A stretch of 64,000 bases of DNA. It comes from Alteromonas marina. GTDB taxonomy: Bacteria > Pseudomonadota > Gammaproteobacteria > Enterobacterales > Alteromonadaceae. The DNA lies in contig NZ_JWLW01000012.1 in the NCBI RefSeq assembly GCF_000808575.1, forward strand, positions 186,001-250,000, read 5' to 3'. Under the pieces are notes generated by a model that saw nothing but the letters and a program-made list of their open reading frames with translations, made no database searches and was not told the origin of the DNA. How positions within the stretch are numbered: the stretch's first letter is position 1; each line of letters starts with the position of its first letter. This document shows, piece by piece, positions 1 through 9,869 of the stretch. Made by a program: the position numbers and the translations under genes.

Positions 1-1134
1 TAATGTAAATTCTCTCTCATCTGCCACTACGCCGTCTCGACCAGTAACTTGCAGCTGCCAGTTCAAATCCCAGTCTTTCAAGTGCGTATCTGTACTTATG
101 TTAAACCCATAGTCAAACGCCTTGTTTTCACTGTCGTTGATGCGGCTTTCTGGTCGCAACACCGAGGTGTCTAGGCTAGATTTATGCCACCAGACATTTC
201 CAGTAAATAGATGACTTTCAAACGCTATTTTGCCAAGCCAGTGCGTGTTGTCTGGGTAGGTGGTTATTCTACTTTCTGGGAAGTCACTGCTCGACTTACC
301 AATGTCGTTATTATCAGAATAAAGCGTCCACGCTTCTTTTATGACGCTGTCTTCAGGTCTGTGCCTAAGAAACAGGCCTGTTTGTTCAAATTGGTCAAGC
401 AACGAATTGCCATTCGCATCTTCTCCATTGTCGGCGCTTCTGTATGAAATGTTCCAGTCTGTCTTGCTCTCTTCAGTTAGGCTGTTGCTATTGTCTGCAT
501 GGCGTGTGCTGCCAGCATAGCTCAGCGCCTTCATTTGTTGATTGCTGCTGTAGCCAACGCGAAGGTGAGGCGTTTGAATTTCCCCAAAATGCAAGTTCAC
601 CGCGCCACCTATCGCTCCCGAGCCTAGGTAAGTGGAAGCGGCGCCCGGTAATACGGTTGCTGACGCAATAAAATCAGGTGGAACAAAGCCAATACTTGAG
701 CCTGCCCGCCTGTCGCTCACAATCGGTACACCATCTAATAGGGTTTGAATTCGCCACCGGGAATACCCTCGAATACTGATACTTTGTATTTGCCCTCCCT
801 GCCCATTTAACGACACAGAAGGGGACTGAAGCAGAACGTCATTGGTATTCAAAGGCGCTACTAAACTGCTCTTATCAAACTCATATTGTGGGAAAATGAG
901 CGAGAGCGTTTCGTCATAGTTGGGGCGTATGGCCGTTACCGTGTAGCGCTCAAGTTCGCTATAGGGTTCACCTTGTGCAAAACTTGGTACAGACAAAAGG
1001 GATAACGAAAGCGTCGACCAAACCGGCGACAAAGAAAATATTAGTAAAGTAGTAGATACAGGTTTGCCTGATGGGCGTTTAACAAAAGCTGAAGATTTTG
1101 ATGCAAACAAAAAAGAAAACAATGACGGTCTCAC
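1..1134 (-). CDS. TonB-dependent receptor, N-terminal part (runs off the left edge)
   Basis: The minus strand is open from about 1134 to base 1 without a stop, giving about 378 residues. The translation has a hydrophobic leader ending in PSFAQ, then a plug domain. Plug hallmarks are visible: PSVSLNGQGGQIQSISIRG, then a TLLDGVPI segment, and later LPGAASTYLGSGAIGGAVNL. At base 1 the frame is still in beta-barrel-like alternating sequence (WQLQVTGRDG). The family sits in the outer membrane and imports siderophores, vitamins or glycans using TonB energy; the substrate cannot be told from this part. The start is uncertain: I placed it at a GTG at 1134, which has no good ribosome-binding site, and the leader before the signal core is long. 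A terminator of the upstream gene lies at 1196-1219. Confidence 0.85.
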   Translation of the reverse strand, partial: MRPSLFSFLFASKSSAFVKRPSGKPVSTTLLIFSLSPVWSTLSLSLLSVPSFAQGEPYSELERYTVTAIRPNYDETLSLIFPQYEFDKSSLVAPLNTNDVLLQSPSVSLNGQGGQIQSISIRGYSRWRIQTLLDGVPIVSDRRAGSSIGFVPPDFIASATVLPGAASTYLGSGAIGGAVNLHFGEIQTPHLRVGYSSNQQMKALSYAGSTRHADNSNSLTEESKTDWNISYRSADNGEDANGNSLLDQFEQTGLFLRHRPEDSVIKEAWTLYSDNNDIGKSSSDFPESRITTYPDNTHWLGKIAFESHLFTGNVWWHKSSLDTSVLRPESRINDSENKAFDYGFNISTDTHLKDWDLNWQLQVTGRDGVVADEREFTL

Positions 1135-1195
1135 TAAGCGATACACAAAAGAAAAAATAAGTATGTACCGATAAATTTGGTAAAAAGATGAAAGG

Positions 1196-1219
1196 CGCGG
1201 CAGTAAATCTACTGCCGCG
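1196..1219 (-). terminator. Hairpin after the Asp-box protein gene
   Basis: There is a perfect 10-bp stem (CGCGGCAGTA pairing with TACTGCCGCG) with a 4-base loop. Read on the minus strand it is followed by a T-rich stretch (CCTTTCATCTTTTTA). It lies just past the stop of the 1248-4502 gene and before the TonB receptor start, so it probably separates the two transcripts. Confidence 0.65.
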
Positions 1220-1247
1220 TGTTAGGTCCAATGAGCCCCAGTGACCG

Positions 1248-4200
1248 CTATTTCGCGATTACAGGCAGACCAGCAGTCCATGGACCACCCGCATCAAGCA
1301 CTGCCTGCTGCAGCTTCGGTACAGCGGTGTTTTGCAACGTACTGATGCGCGTTACCACGCTATCTAAGCTATTTTGCGCATAGCCAAGCTGATCTTTGTG
1401 CTGCTGTGTGGGGCCGTAAGAAGAGCCCAACGCAGAACGCGCGTAGCGCAAGCGACTCATAATGTTCGCCGGTTTAATTCCCATTTTGTCGCGAGATTTA
1501 AGACCATAAAACGCTCTGTTCACTTCGTTTATTTCATCTTGAATAGCAGCAAACTGCGCTTCAAGTTTAGCCACATCACTGGGTGTGCGGTCGATAGCCG
1601 TTCGCAATAGTGCCATTGTATCTTTAAGCTGCGTTAGCACGGTAGTAGAAGACAGTGCGCGTTTTTGAGCACGGCTTACGTCATTTGAATAAGCAGCTAT
1701 TTCCTCATAAGTCGCACCCTCAAGCGCGCCCTGATAAATTGGCTGTAGTTCAAACGAAACAGCTTCAGAAAGTGGCGTTACCTTAGCATCAACGCGCTTA
1801 AATAAAGTAGCGGTATAGGTGCCAGGCAGTGCCATTAAACCTCTATCCTTACTTTCTTTATCAGTAAGCGGCGCAGTTGACGTATGCTTCATATCCCAGG
1901 TGATGCGATGTAAGCCTTTCTTCACTTTACCCTCTACACGCTTTATAACGTCGCCTTCGCTATCTTTTATTTCAACGTAAATAGCGGGTGCCGCTTCTTG
2001 ATTTTCTGCCTCAACGGCCTCCCAACTTGGATATTTAGGGTACTTCTTATCTTCAATTAGCTTTTTCTCTGCTTCCTGGCGTTTTTCTTTTGCCGTAAGC
2101 AAGCTGTCTTTCAGATAATAAGTAAACGTTGCACCGTGCTCAGGGTTCTCGGCCACAAAGCGATCGTCACCGTCGGAGTCTGTATGATTGTCATCTAATT
2201 GGAACCACTTAACCGGACGGCTTGGGGCAAACAAAATAGCCTCTTGCTGCATCGACTTTTCAGTTAACGAACGCAGTGGCGCGTAGTCATCAAGAATGTA
2301 AATCCCACGACCAAACGTACCTGCAACTAAATCGTTTTCACGACGCTGAATTTTCACATCTCGGGTTGAAATGGTCGGTATACCGCCTTCTAACTCAACC
2401 CAGTCTTTACCGCCATTTACCGAGAAAAATAATCCAAACTCTGTACCGATAAAAAGCAAGTCTTTGTTTACATGGTCTTGCACAATGCGCCACACCAGGT
2501 GCTTTTCAGGTAAGTCATCGGCCAGTGAAGTCCAACTTTTGCCTAAGTTAGTCGACTTAATTAAATAAGGCTTGTAGTCGCCGTATTTATGATTATCAAG
2601 CGCAACGTATACAGTATTAGGGTCAAACAAATCTGCGCGAATATCGTTCACGTAAGAATTGGCTGGAATGCCCTTAATGTCATCTAGCTCAATCTTTTTC
2701 CAAGATTTACCACCGTTTGTGGTTACTTGAATAATACCGTCGTCGGTACCCGCCCACAGAATGTTTTCATCTACCGGACTTTCAGCGAAATTGGCAATGG
2801 TGTGAAATTCGGTCATGGCGTACAGATCCCAACCGGCTTCTACCGACCATGTGCGCCCCATCAATGGCGAGTGCATACGATTGCCGTTTTTCGTTAAATC
2901 GCCCGATACCGGCGTCCAGCTATCGCCGCGATCATCGCTTCGCCAAACGCGCTGCGAAGCAAAGTAAATACGTGCAGGGTCGTGTGCCGACACATTAATT
3001 GGTGCATCCCAGTTGTATCGTTCTGCCGGGTCTCCAGGCAATGGCTGAGGCTTAATATAAACCCCTTCACGGGTTTTCATATCCACGCGGGTCAAATTTC
3101 CCTGCTGCCATTGCGAATACATAATATCTGGGTTACCAGGCTCTGTTGCCGGGCCGTGTCCGTCTCCACCTAACGTCAAGAACCAATCTTTATTCTTAAT
3201 CCCTTCTTCTCGCATAGTGCGCGAAGGACCGCCTTGGGTAGAGTTATCCTGTGCACCTGCGTAAATTTTGTAAAATGGCTTTGAATCATCTGGCGCAACT
3301 TTGTAGAACTGGGTCAACGGTAAGTTCGCCATAAAGCGCCAGTTAGCCATTCTGTCGTGAGACATGTAAATACCACCATCAGATCCCATTAAAACAAAAT
3401 CCGGATCGGTTGGGTGGAATGCCATGGCGTGATCGTCTACGTGCTTGCGTTTTGTATTAATGGGCGTCCACGTCTTACCACCATCATCCGACACTTTACT
3501 GTAGTTACTGGCAATATAAACACGGTCAAACTGATGCTGGTCAGCGAAGATTTCCTGATAGTAATGAGGGCCTGTTCCACCGCCTACTTCGTCTGACATT
3601 TTAGTCCAGCTAGCGCCTTGGTCGGCTGAGCGATAGAAGCCACCGCCGCGATTGTCGGTTTCAATAGTTGCGTAAATAACATCTGGGTTCATGGGCGATA
3701 TGGCCATTCCAATTTTACCCATGTTGCCTTGTGGCAAGCCTGTTTTAAGCTCAGTCCAAGTTTCGCCGCCATCGTTAGAAGTATGAATACCAGCGCCTTC
3801 GTTAGTGCCCACATAAGCACCAATGGAACGCTGGCGCGCCCACGTCGCAGCATATAGTTTGTCGGGGTTACGCGGGTCAATAAGTAATGACGTTACGCCG
3901 GTCCATTTATCAGCTGGCTTTAGTACCTGCTTCCAAGTTTCGCCACCATCGGTGGTTTTGTATAGACCGCGCTCGCCGCCACCGCTCCACAGTGGCCCTT
4001 GCGCTGAAACCCATACGATATCTGGGTTAGTAGGATGGATAATAATGTCTGAAACATGCTCTGACTTCTTAAGCCCCATGTTCTTCCAAGTTTGGCCGCC
4101 ATCTAGTGACTTATAAACACCGTCGCCAAAGCTAATGTGACGGCCACCATTATTTTCGCCCGTTCCCACCCAAATGATATTTGAGTTACTTGGCGCAATG

Positions 4201-4502
4201 GTTACATCACCGATAGAGTAAACAGGCTGGTCGTCGAAGATTGGCGTCCAGGTCGTGCCCGCATTGGTGGTTTTCCATACGCCACCTGAGCCAACCGCGG
4301 TATACCATGTTGAGGGATTATTCTGATCGATTGCGATATCAGCGATACGTCCAGACATATATGCAGGTCCAATGTTTCTAAGCTCCATAGCTTTGAACGT
4401 TGAACTGGTGAAAACTTCATTTTTGTCGTTTTTGTCTGCAAAGGCGGGCGTGCACGAAAGTGCAACTGATACAGCAACTGCCGCTTTAAGAAGCTTTTTC
4501 AT
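1248..4502 (-). CDS. Exported Asp-box/sortilin-type beta-propeller protein, 1084 aa
   Basis: A signal peptide (MKKLLKAAVAVSVALSCTPAFA) is followed by many Asp-box repeats of the form SxDxGxxW: SLDGGQTW, TTDGGETW, SNDGGETW, SADQGASW, SDDGGKTW, SDDRGDSW, TTNGGKSW and SVNGGKDW. Together they indicate one or two large beta-propellers over about residues 30-740. The last 300 residues hold a beta-rich domain and a helical tail with charged segments. Proteins of this length and layout are commonly annotated as glycosyl hydrolase or VPS10/sortilin-like, but no catalytic site is evident, so the enzymatic name should not be taken literally. Location is probably periplasm or cell surface. The function and ligand are unknown; the next gene on the same strand is a TonB receptor, separated by a terminator. 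Confidence 0.85.
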   Translation of the reverse strand: MKKLLKAAVAVSVALSCTPAFADKNDKNEVFTSSTFKAMELRNIGPAYMSGRIADIAIDQNNPSTWYTAVGSGGVWKTTNAGTTWTPIFDDQPVYSIGDVTIAPSNSNIIWVGTGENNGGRHISFGDGVYKSLDGGQTWKNMGLKKSEHVSDIIIHPTNPDIVWVSAQGPLWSGGGERGLYKTTDGGETWKQVLKPADKWTGVTSLLIDPRNPDKLYAATWARQRSIGAYVGTNEGAGIHTSNDGGETWTELKTGLPQGNMGKIGMAISPMNPDVIYATIETDNRGGGFYRSADQGASWTKMSDEVGGGTGPHYYQEIFADQHQFDRVYIASNYSKVSDDGGKTWTPINTKRKHVDDHAMAFHPTDPDFVLMGSDGGIYMSHDRMANWRFMANLPLTQFYKVAPDDSKPFYKIYAGAQDNSTQGGPSRTMREEGIKNKDWFLTLGGDGHGPATEPGNPDIMYSQWQQGNLTRVDMKTREGVYIKPQPLPGDPAERYNWDAPINVSAHDPARIYFASQRVWRSDDRGDSWTPVSGDLTKNGNRMHSPLMGRTWSVEAGWDLYAMTEFHTIANFAESPVDENILWAGTDDGIIQVTTNGGKSWKKIELDDIKGIPANSYVNDIRADLFDPNTVYVALDNHKYGDYKPYLIKSTNLGKSWTSLADDLPEKHLVWRIVQDHVNKDLLFIGTEFGLFFSVNGGKDWVELEGGIPTISTRDVKIQRRENDLVAGTFGRGIYILDDYAPLRSLTEKSMQQEAILFAPSRPVKWFQLDDNHTDSDGDDRFVAENPEHGATFTYYLKDSLLTAKEKRQEAEKKLIEDKKYPKYPSWEAVEAENQEAAPAIYVEIKDSEGDVIKRVEGKVKKGLHRITWDMKHTSTAPLTDKESKDRGLMALPGTYTATLFKRVDAKVTPLSEAVSFELQPIYQGALEGATYEEIAAYSNDVSRAQKRALSSTTVLTQLKDTMALLRTAIDRTPSDVAKLEAQFAAIQDEINEVNRAFYGLKSRDKMGIKPANIMSRLRYARSALGSSYGPTQQHKDQLGYAQNSLDSVVTRISTLQNTAVPKLQQAVLDAGGPWTAGLPVIAK

Positions 4503-4669
4503 TATTGTTATCCAGTGTGTTTTTATAGAGGCTCAAGCCCCTTTATGAATTTGTAGCATTACCACTTTATAGCATTACTAACAAATGCTTAAAGTTACAA
4601 TGTAGTACACGACCAACGACCCATTACAAAAGTTGAAAACGAAAATCTTGTTCCTCAGTGTGCGTAGTT

Positions 4670-5557
4670 CTAAAAAGTAACAATTTCGTCATTGATAAGG
4701 TGACCAACAACCGGACTCTGCTCGGCATCCACAAAAGCGCTGTCGATAGCATCAAAACGCGCCGTGGTAACCTTGCGATAATTAGGGTGAGTATAAATAT
4801 AGGTTTGCTTGGCCTTTAGCGCTTCTACCACACGCTCCGCGAGTACTGTTGCAGCAATACCCGACTCTACTGCCTTAGTGGCTGCTTGAGCTCCTGCTTT
4901 AAGCTTTTCTTTATCAATGCGTTTTTCAGCTGCTACTGCGTATTTTTGCTGCCTATTTCTATACGACTCGTGAATGCGGGTTTTCACGAATGCTGGACAC
5001 AATACAGAAGTATGGATTCCAAAAGGTTTTAATTCTGGTACCCAGCTTTCTGTCATAGAGACAACCGCAGCCTTTGATGCGCAGTAGGCCGCCGCATATG
5101 GCATGCCCATCATTCCTGCCATCGACGCCACGTTTAGCACCCAGCCTCCTTCGCCGTGCTCTTTAATAGCTGGCACGCATGCTTGTGCGCCATAAAGTAC
5201 GCCCATAACGTTGACGTCCATTACCCAGCGCCAGGTCTCATGCTCCGAATCTTCAACTTTCCCCGGCGTACCGCCAACGCCAGCATTATTGATGACCATA
5301 TGAACCTTGCCAAACTTCTCTTTGGCGTTAGCTACAATATCTTCCCACTGAGCGTAATCGGTAACATCAAGGGCGCAAGTCAATACATCGAAACCTTTCT
5401 CACGTAAGTCGTTACCCGATTCGGTTAATACAGCATTATCAATATCGCCCATGACGATATTCATACCCTGCCGTGCCAATGCCTCAGCCAGCGCTAACCC
5501 TATGCCGCCAGCGGCGCCAGAAATAATAGCGGTCTTACCCGTAAATTCGTTCGACAT
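4670..5557 (-). CDS. Short-chain dehydrogenase/reductase, 295 aa
   Basis: This is a classical SDR with a Rossmann fold. The nucleotide-binding GxxxGIG motif is at about residues 14-20 (GAAGGIG), and an acidic residue after beta-2 (MGDID) suggests NAD preference. It also has the structural NNAG motif and the catalytic Ser (NVASMAG) and Tyr-Lys pair (YCASK). The tail beyond residue 230 is longer than in the shortest SDRs, as in many members acting on lipophilic alcohols. A strong ribosome-binding site (AGGAGAG) precedes the ATG. It is probably a single-gene unit; the neighbouring SDR at 5830 lies 272 bases away with a terminator in between. The substrate cannot be predicted. Confidence 0.85.
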   Translation of the reverse strand: MSNEFTGKTAIISGAAGGIGLALAEALARQGMNIVMGDIDNAVLTESGNDLREKGFDVLTCALDVTDYAQWEDIVANAKEKFGKVHMVINNAGVGGTPGKVEDSEHETWRWVMDVNVMGVLYGAQACVPAIKEHGEGGWVLNVASMAGMMGMPYAAAYCASKAAVVSMTESWVPELKPFGIHTSVLCPAFVKTRIHESYRNRQQKYAVAAEKRIDKEKLKAGAQAATKAVESGIAATVLAERVVEALKAKQTYIYTHPNYRKVTTARFDAIDSAFVDAEQSPVVGHLINDEIVTF

Positions 5558-5765
5558 CTTACTCTCCTGTTATTGTTATTGCGCCGCGGGCCCTTTGGGA
5601 AAGCCATTTCGATGAGGAGTTTGCAATCGCCTATCTCACTCAACTAGCGCTTATCTACACACCTAGATTAGGGGTAACAGGATGGGGAAAATACTTTATT
5701 TGGCTAATTTGAATAGCTTCATGAAATTAATAAGGCAGGTTAAAAGTAAGGGCGGGGCAAACAAA

Positions 5766-5792
5766 AAAGGGCAGTGACTAACCTTGCCCTTT
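5766..5792 (-). terminator. Terminator of the SDR/PfpI operon
   Basis: An 8-bp stem (AAAGGGCA with TGCCCTTT) is followed on the minus strand by a T run. It lies just downstream of the stop at 5830. Confidence 0.7.
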
Positions 5793-5829
5793 GCTTGAAT
5801 AAATTACCTCTTACCCGTGGTTAGTTCGT

Positions 5830-6522
5830 TTACTTCGCCGGCATAACATAAACCTCGCGAACGCAGGCTGACTCTTCTGCGCTTAGGGCAAACAATACCG
5901 ATTTTGCGATATCCCCTGGCTGAAGCTTATCTTCCTTAGGTTCATCGAAAAATGGCGTATTCACCATACCAGGACAGATAGTGGTACAGCGGCCGCCCCA
6001 CTCGCGCATTTCTTCGGCGAGGTTCTGACCGAAACCATAAGCAAACCACTTACTTGCCCCATATACAGAGCCTTTCAGGGCTATTCGACCGGCGACCGAA
6101 GACGTAATAATGAAGTGGCCTTGCGTATCTCGCAGGTACGGCAATCCAGCTTTTGCAGTATAAAGCAGTCCATTTACGTTTGCGCCCAGCATGCCATCCC
6201 AGTCATCTACGTCCCCCTTTTCAATGCCGGCGGCTTTCGCGCCACGCCCGGCATTAGCGAAAATGCCGTCAATGCGACCGAAATGTTCGCTCGCCTTTTT
6301 AAACGCCGTATCGACATCTTTAAAGTCGCTTACGTCAGCTTTGACAGCAAATGCATTATCATTGCCAAGCTCTTCAACCAAGGCACGCAGTTTGTCCTCA
6401 CTTCTCGCTAAGAGGGCAACGTTAAAACCGTTATTTACCAGTTGCTTTGCCGTTTCTTCGCCAATGCCGCTGGAAGCCCCCGTTATCGCGATAACCTTTT
6501 TATCTGTAGCTGCGGTGGACAT
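5830..6522 (-). CDS. Short-chain dehydrogenase of the YdfG-like type, 230 aa
   Basis: A compact classical SDR: GASSGIG for cofactor binding near residue 15, LLARSED after beta-2 (an Arg that suggests NADP), NAGRG, catalytic Ser in ITSSVAG and the Tyr-Lys pair in VYGASK. The length is typical for serine 3-dehydrogenase/YdfG-like oxidoreductases, although the substrate is unknown. A near-perfect ribosome-binding site (AAGGAGGAAG) precedes the ATG and sits in the 14-base gap after the PfpI-family gene. The two genes are therefore very probably cotranscribed, with PfpI first. A detoxification or stress role is only inferred from that pairing. Confidence 0.85.
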   Translation of the reverse strand: MSTAATDKKVIAITGASSGIGEETAKQLVNNGFNVALLARSEDKLRALVEELGNDNAFAVKADVSDFKDVDTAFKKASEHFGRIDGIFANAGRGAKAAGIEKGDVDDWDGMLGANVNGLLYTAKAGLPYLRDTQGHFIITSSVAGRIALKGSVYGASKWFAYGFGQNLAEEMREWGGRCTTICPGMVNTPFFDEPKEDKLQPGDIAKSVLFALSAEESACVREVYVMPAK

Positions 6523-6536
6523 ACACTTCCTCCTTT

Positions 6537-7091
6537 TTATTGGGCAACCATTTCACTAATTTTGTCTACGAAAGCTGGAATATCATCTGGGTTTCTACTG
6601 GTCACCAGCTTTGCATGGGTCACCACTTCCTCATCAACCCACGTCGCACCAGCATTTTTCAGATCTGTTTGGATACTAGGAAACGAAGTGAGTGCTGCAC
6701 CTTTCGCTAATCCAGATTCCACCAGCAACCATGGTCCATGACAGATAGCACCTATAGCTTTAATACTTGCCGCGCTGTTTGCACTTTTGATGAAGGCAAC
6801 AGCATCTTCATTGGTACGCAGCACATCGGGATTGATTTGACCGCCGGGTAGCACAAGGGCATCGTAATCTTCAGGGTTTACAGACGTAACTTGTTTATCA
6901 ACGTTAATTTCTTTTCCCCAGTTGTCTTCGTCCCATGCTTTGATCGTCGACTGATCATCAATAGATAGCACTTCAACGTCAGCACCTTGCTCAATAAACT
7001 TGTCTCTTGGTTGAATCAACTCGCTTTGCTCAAAACCATTGGTTGCCAAAATAGCGATTTTCTTGCCCTTTAGGTTTTGGATATTGCTCAT
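6537..7091 (-). CDS. DJ-1/PfpI family protein (YhbO-like), 184 aa
   Basis: The start is placed at the ATG at 7091 (MSNIQNLKGKK) because it has a clear AAGGAG ribosome-binding site; an upstream in-frame extension of 19 residues has none. The protein has the family fold: KIAILATNGFEQSEL with the conserved Glu near the N-terminus, then VLPGGQINPD, and the nucleophile elbow AICHGPWLL with the reactive Cys and adjacent His. Such proteins (PfpI, YhbO, YajL relatives) are linked to stress resistance, and deglycase or glyoxalase activity has been claimed for some. Here it is the first gene of a two-gene operon with an SDR. Confidence 0.88.
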   Translation of the reverse strand: MSNIQNLKGKKIAILATNGFEQSELIQPRDKFIEQGADVEVLSIDDQSTIKAWDEDNWGKEINVDKQVTSVNPEDYDALVLPGGQINPDVLRTNEDAVAFIKSANSAASIKAIGAICHGPWLLVESGLAKGAALTSFPSIQTDLKNAGATWVDEEVVTHAKLVTSRNPDDIPAFVDKISEMVAQ

Positions 7092-7488
7092 AATGTTCAC
7101 TCCTTTTGAAAGACGAAATGTAAAGCTAGAAAAAACAGGGGTCGCCACACGACAGGAATAACTGTCCGCCTACCACCTTTAGCAAATCCCATCAGGTGAA
7201 CGCGTTAGTTTGCGCATGGCATAACCTAGCTCTTACTATCTAGCTAAGGTGGTATTGAAGGTGCAAATTACAAACCATCCAAACCAACAAGCGTAAACCA
7301 TTGATTAAATTACAATAAATAAAAACCAACATTTTCATCAACATTGATAGCCACGCACATATTCAGATTTTGTGAACGATTTACAGAGCTTCTTTCTCGT
7401 TCCTTTTTTAAGTTGATGTAAGCCGACAGCGAAGTTTTCATGTATCAAGCTTTAAGAGTTTTATCGTTTAGGCAAAACATGAGGACAC
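7092..7488. other. Intergenic region between divergent genes, no gene seen
   Basis: This 397-base AT-rich stretch separates the PfpI/SDR operon (leftward) from the YihY gene (rightward), so it should contain both promoters. I could not assign a convincing -35/-10 pair by eye and see no coding sequence or strong hairpin. Confidence 0.6.
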
Positions 7489-8442
7489 ATGAGCAAGGAA
7501 CGTTTCAACCACGCTAAATCTGCATTCGAGCTTTCTTTGAAAAGTTGGTGGAGTATTTCAAAGCGTATTTTCACTAGCCTGCAAAAAGATAACATTCCTC
7601 TTATCTCTGCTGGCGTTGCCTTTTACTGCTTGCTGGCTATCTTCCCACTATTAGGGGCAACTATTGCCTTGTATGGGCTTATTGTCTCTCCCGATGAACT
7701 GCAAAGTCATATGGCATTGCTGGTAAATGTAGTACCAAATGACAGTCGCTACATCATTGAAGAACAGCTTAAAAATTTGACCGAGAAGTCGAATACTGCA
7801 TTAGGCTGGAGTTTTTTATTTACTCTGCTCTTGTCACTGTGGAGCAGTAGCAAAGGCGCCAACGCACTGATAAAAGCATGCAACATTACCTATAGCGAGG
7901 CGGAAGGAAGAGGCTTTTTCAAAGGTATTCTAGCGCGCATTACGTGCACCATATTTATGATCCTTACCGTAATTGTGTCCCTCGCCTGCATCACCATTTT
8001 ACCCGAAGCAATAAACTGGATGACGTCAAATGCCCTTAGTACCGAGCAAGCCATGTGGGTGACTTGGCCGGTGATGCTGGCCCTATTTAATATTGCGCTT
8101 TCAGCCCTATATCGATATGCGCCACACCGACGAGAAGCTCAGTGGCGCTGGGTGACGCCGGGTTCAGTTTTTGCCACGTTATTATGGGTAGTAGCCTCAT
8201 ATGGCTTTTCGATATACCTCAATGAATTTGGAAGTTACAACAAAACCTACGGCTCCGTTGGGGGAATTATTATCTTGCTCATGTGGTTGTATTTAACCGC
8301 GTATATCATTCTAATTGGTGCAGAGGTGAACTCGTCGATAGAGCTCCAAACTACTGCAGACAGTACGGTGGGGGAAGACAGACCAATGGGCGAAAGAAAT
8401 GCATTTGTGGCAGATCATACACCGGATGATTTAAGGCACTAA
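7489..8442 (+). CDS. YihY/BrkB family inner-membrane protein, 317 aa
   Basis: The protein has several hydrophobic helices: GVAFYCLLAIFPLLGATIAL, then ALGWSFLFTLLLSLWSS, then ITCTIFMILTVIVSLACI, and further helices to about residue 280. It carries the family signature around SLWSSSKGANALIKACN and the C-terminal YGSVGGIIILLMWLYLTAYIILIGAEVN. Length and layout fit the YihY/virulence factor BrkB family. The family was once thought to be RNase BN, which is incorrect; its true role in the inner membrane is unknown. A GAGGA ribosome-binding site precedes the ATG. The 40-residue C-terminal tail is polar. Confidence 0.9.
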   Translation: MSKERFNHAKSAFELSLKSWWSISKRIFTSLQKDNIPLISAGVAFYCLLAIFPLLGATIALYGLIVSPDELQSHMALLVNVVPNDSRYIIEEQLKNLTEKSNTALGWSFLFTLLLSLWSSSKGANALIKACNITYSEAEGRGFFKGILARITCTIFMILTVIVSLACITILPEAINWMTSNALSTEQAMWVTWPVMLALFNIALSALYRYAPHRREAQWRWVTPGSVFATLLWVVASYGFSIYLNEFGSYNKTYGSVGGIIILLMWLYLTAYIILIGAEVNSSIELQTTADSTVGEDRPMGERNAFVADHTPDDLRH

Positions 8443-8604
8443 TGCTTAAACTATCTGAGGCGCATGCACTATCTAGCAGCGCCTTCCTCACCATCAATTT
8501 TTAGCATCTTTACGAGCATTTCTTTTCATTTTACCTATATCAGAATTTGCCTCATATTCGCGCCGCGAAATTATCTTCTCTTTCCTCTGATGTAAGGCAT
8601 TACC

Positions 8605-9765
8605 TTGGACAACACCTTAATTCCGCCCGCCAAAGCGCGGGTTTCTGTTCCCGTTATTGCGCTGGGTATGTACGCAGTTGCGTCTGGATATTTGATGAGT
8701 CTGATCCCACTAATGCTCAGCCATTACAACCTAGACACGGCTATCGCCAGTTGGCTTGCCAGTAGCTTTTACGCAGGATTACTTGTAGGTGCCCTTAGCA
8801 TTGAACCGCTGGTCACCCGCATTGGGTACAAGCACGGTTTTGCACTGTGTTTAGGCGTATTATTGCTAACTATTGTAGTAATGCCTTTGTTTGCTCACAC
8901 CGCAGTTTGGCTTGTGGCTCGGTTAGTGGCTGGCGTTGCTGTAGCGGGTGTATTTGTTATCGTAGAGTCGTGGCTTTTACACGGCGACGAAGCCGATAGA
9001 GCCAAACGTTTAGGCTTGTACATGGGCGCACTGTACGGGGGAAGCTCTTTAGGTCAGTTAGGTATTGGCGCTATTGGCGTAGGCGGCATGCTTCCTTTTG
9101 CTGCCATTTTCACCATGTTGATTTTAGCCATTGGCCTACTTTTGTTTGCAAAGAGCGAACAGCCTGAAGCTTCCCACAGTACGCCACTGTCGCTAAAGCA
9201 AATATCGAAACTAAATCATGCCGCAATTATTGGTTGCATAGTGTCAGGCTTAACCCTAGGTGCCATTTACGGCTTAATGCCTCTTGAACTATTAAACCGC
9301 GGCATTGCTCATGACGATTTGGGTAGCTTAATGGCCTTAATTATTTTAGGCGCTATGGCAGTTCAACCTTTAATTCCTGCGCTATCCAAGTACTTAGGCC
9401 GCACGTTACTCATGGCGCTATTTTGTTTGCTAGGTGTCGCCGCCATAACATTAACCGCAGCGGTTAGTGGTATATACGCTTTGGGAGCAGGTCTGTTTCT
9501 ATTAGGGATGGCAATATTTGCCCTATACCCAGTGGCAATAAATCTCGCCTGCGACAAACTCGATGCTAGCTTCATTGTATGCGCCACACAGGTCATGCTT
9601 TTCAGCTACAGCGTGGGTTCAGTAGTAGGCCCACTTATTGCCGATAACTTTTTAGTAGGCCCTCAAGGATTGATGGGCTACTTATTTGCGTGCCTACTTG
9701 CTACCAGTATTTATATGCTGATAGCCAGTGTTAAAACCAAAGGTCGTGCTATGGCAGGCGAGTAA
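8605..9765 (+). CDS. MFS transporter of the YcaD type, 386 aa
   Basis: Twelve hydrophobic segments are evident. The stretch ARLVAGVAVAGVFVIVESWL, followed by an RAKRLGLYMG loop and a GSSLGQLGIG helix, closely resembles E. coli YcaD as I remember it (RFIAGIGCAMIWVVVESAL). The predicted start is TTG, supported by TAAGG seven bases upstream; there is no good ATG near. It is an inner-membrane secondary carrier whose substrate is unknown, as for YcaD itself. It lies between a YihY gene and the sortase locus and appears to be its own unit. Confidence 0.82.
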   Translation: MDNTLIPPAKARVSVPVIALGMYAVASGYLMSLIPLMLSHYNLDTAIASWLASSFYAGLLVGALSIEPLVTRIGYKHGFALCLGVLLLTIVVMPLFAHTAVWLVARLVAGVAVAGVFVIVESWLLHGDEADRAKRLGLYMGALYGGSSLGQLGIGAIGVGGMLPFAAIFTMLILAIGLLLFAKSEQPEASHSTPLSLKQISKLNHAAIIGCIVSGLTLGAIYGLMPLELLNRGIAHDDLGSLMALIILGAMAVQPLIPALSKYLGRTLLMALFCLLGVAAITLTAAVSGIYALGAGLFLLGMAIFALYPVAINLACDKLDASFIVCATQVMLFSYSVGSVVGPLIADNFLVGPQGLMGYLFACLLATSIYMLIASVKTKGRAMAGE

Positions 9766-9869
9766 CACTCTCGCCACCATTGCCCATTAGATTGCCATAA
9801 TCTCTGTTCACAATTCGCCCTATTCAGGGCGTTTAATGGTAAGTATCGATACTAAAGCGAGCTTACCTG

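Noticed and set aside
59..85. T-loop-like GTTCAAATCC suggesting a tRNA
   Set aside because: It lies within the open TonB receptor frame and there is no acceptor stem or anticodon arm around it.
8547..8765. 72-codon frame in front of the MFS gene
   Set aside because: It overlaps the MFS coding sequence in another frame; the MFS translation is clearly the real one.
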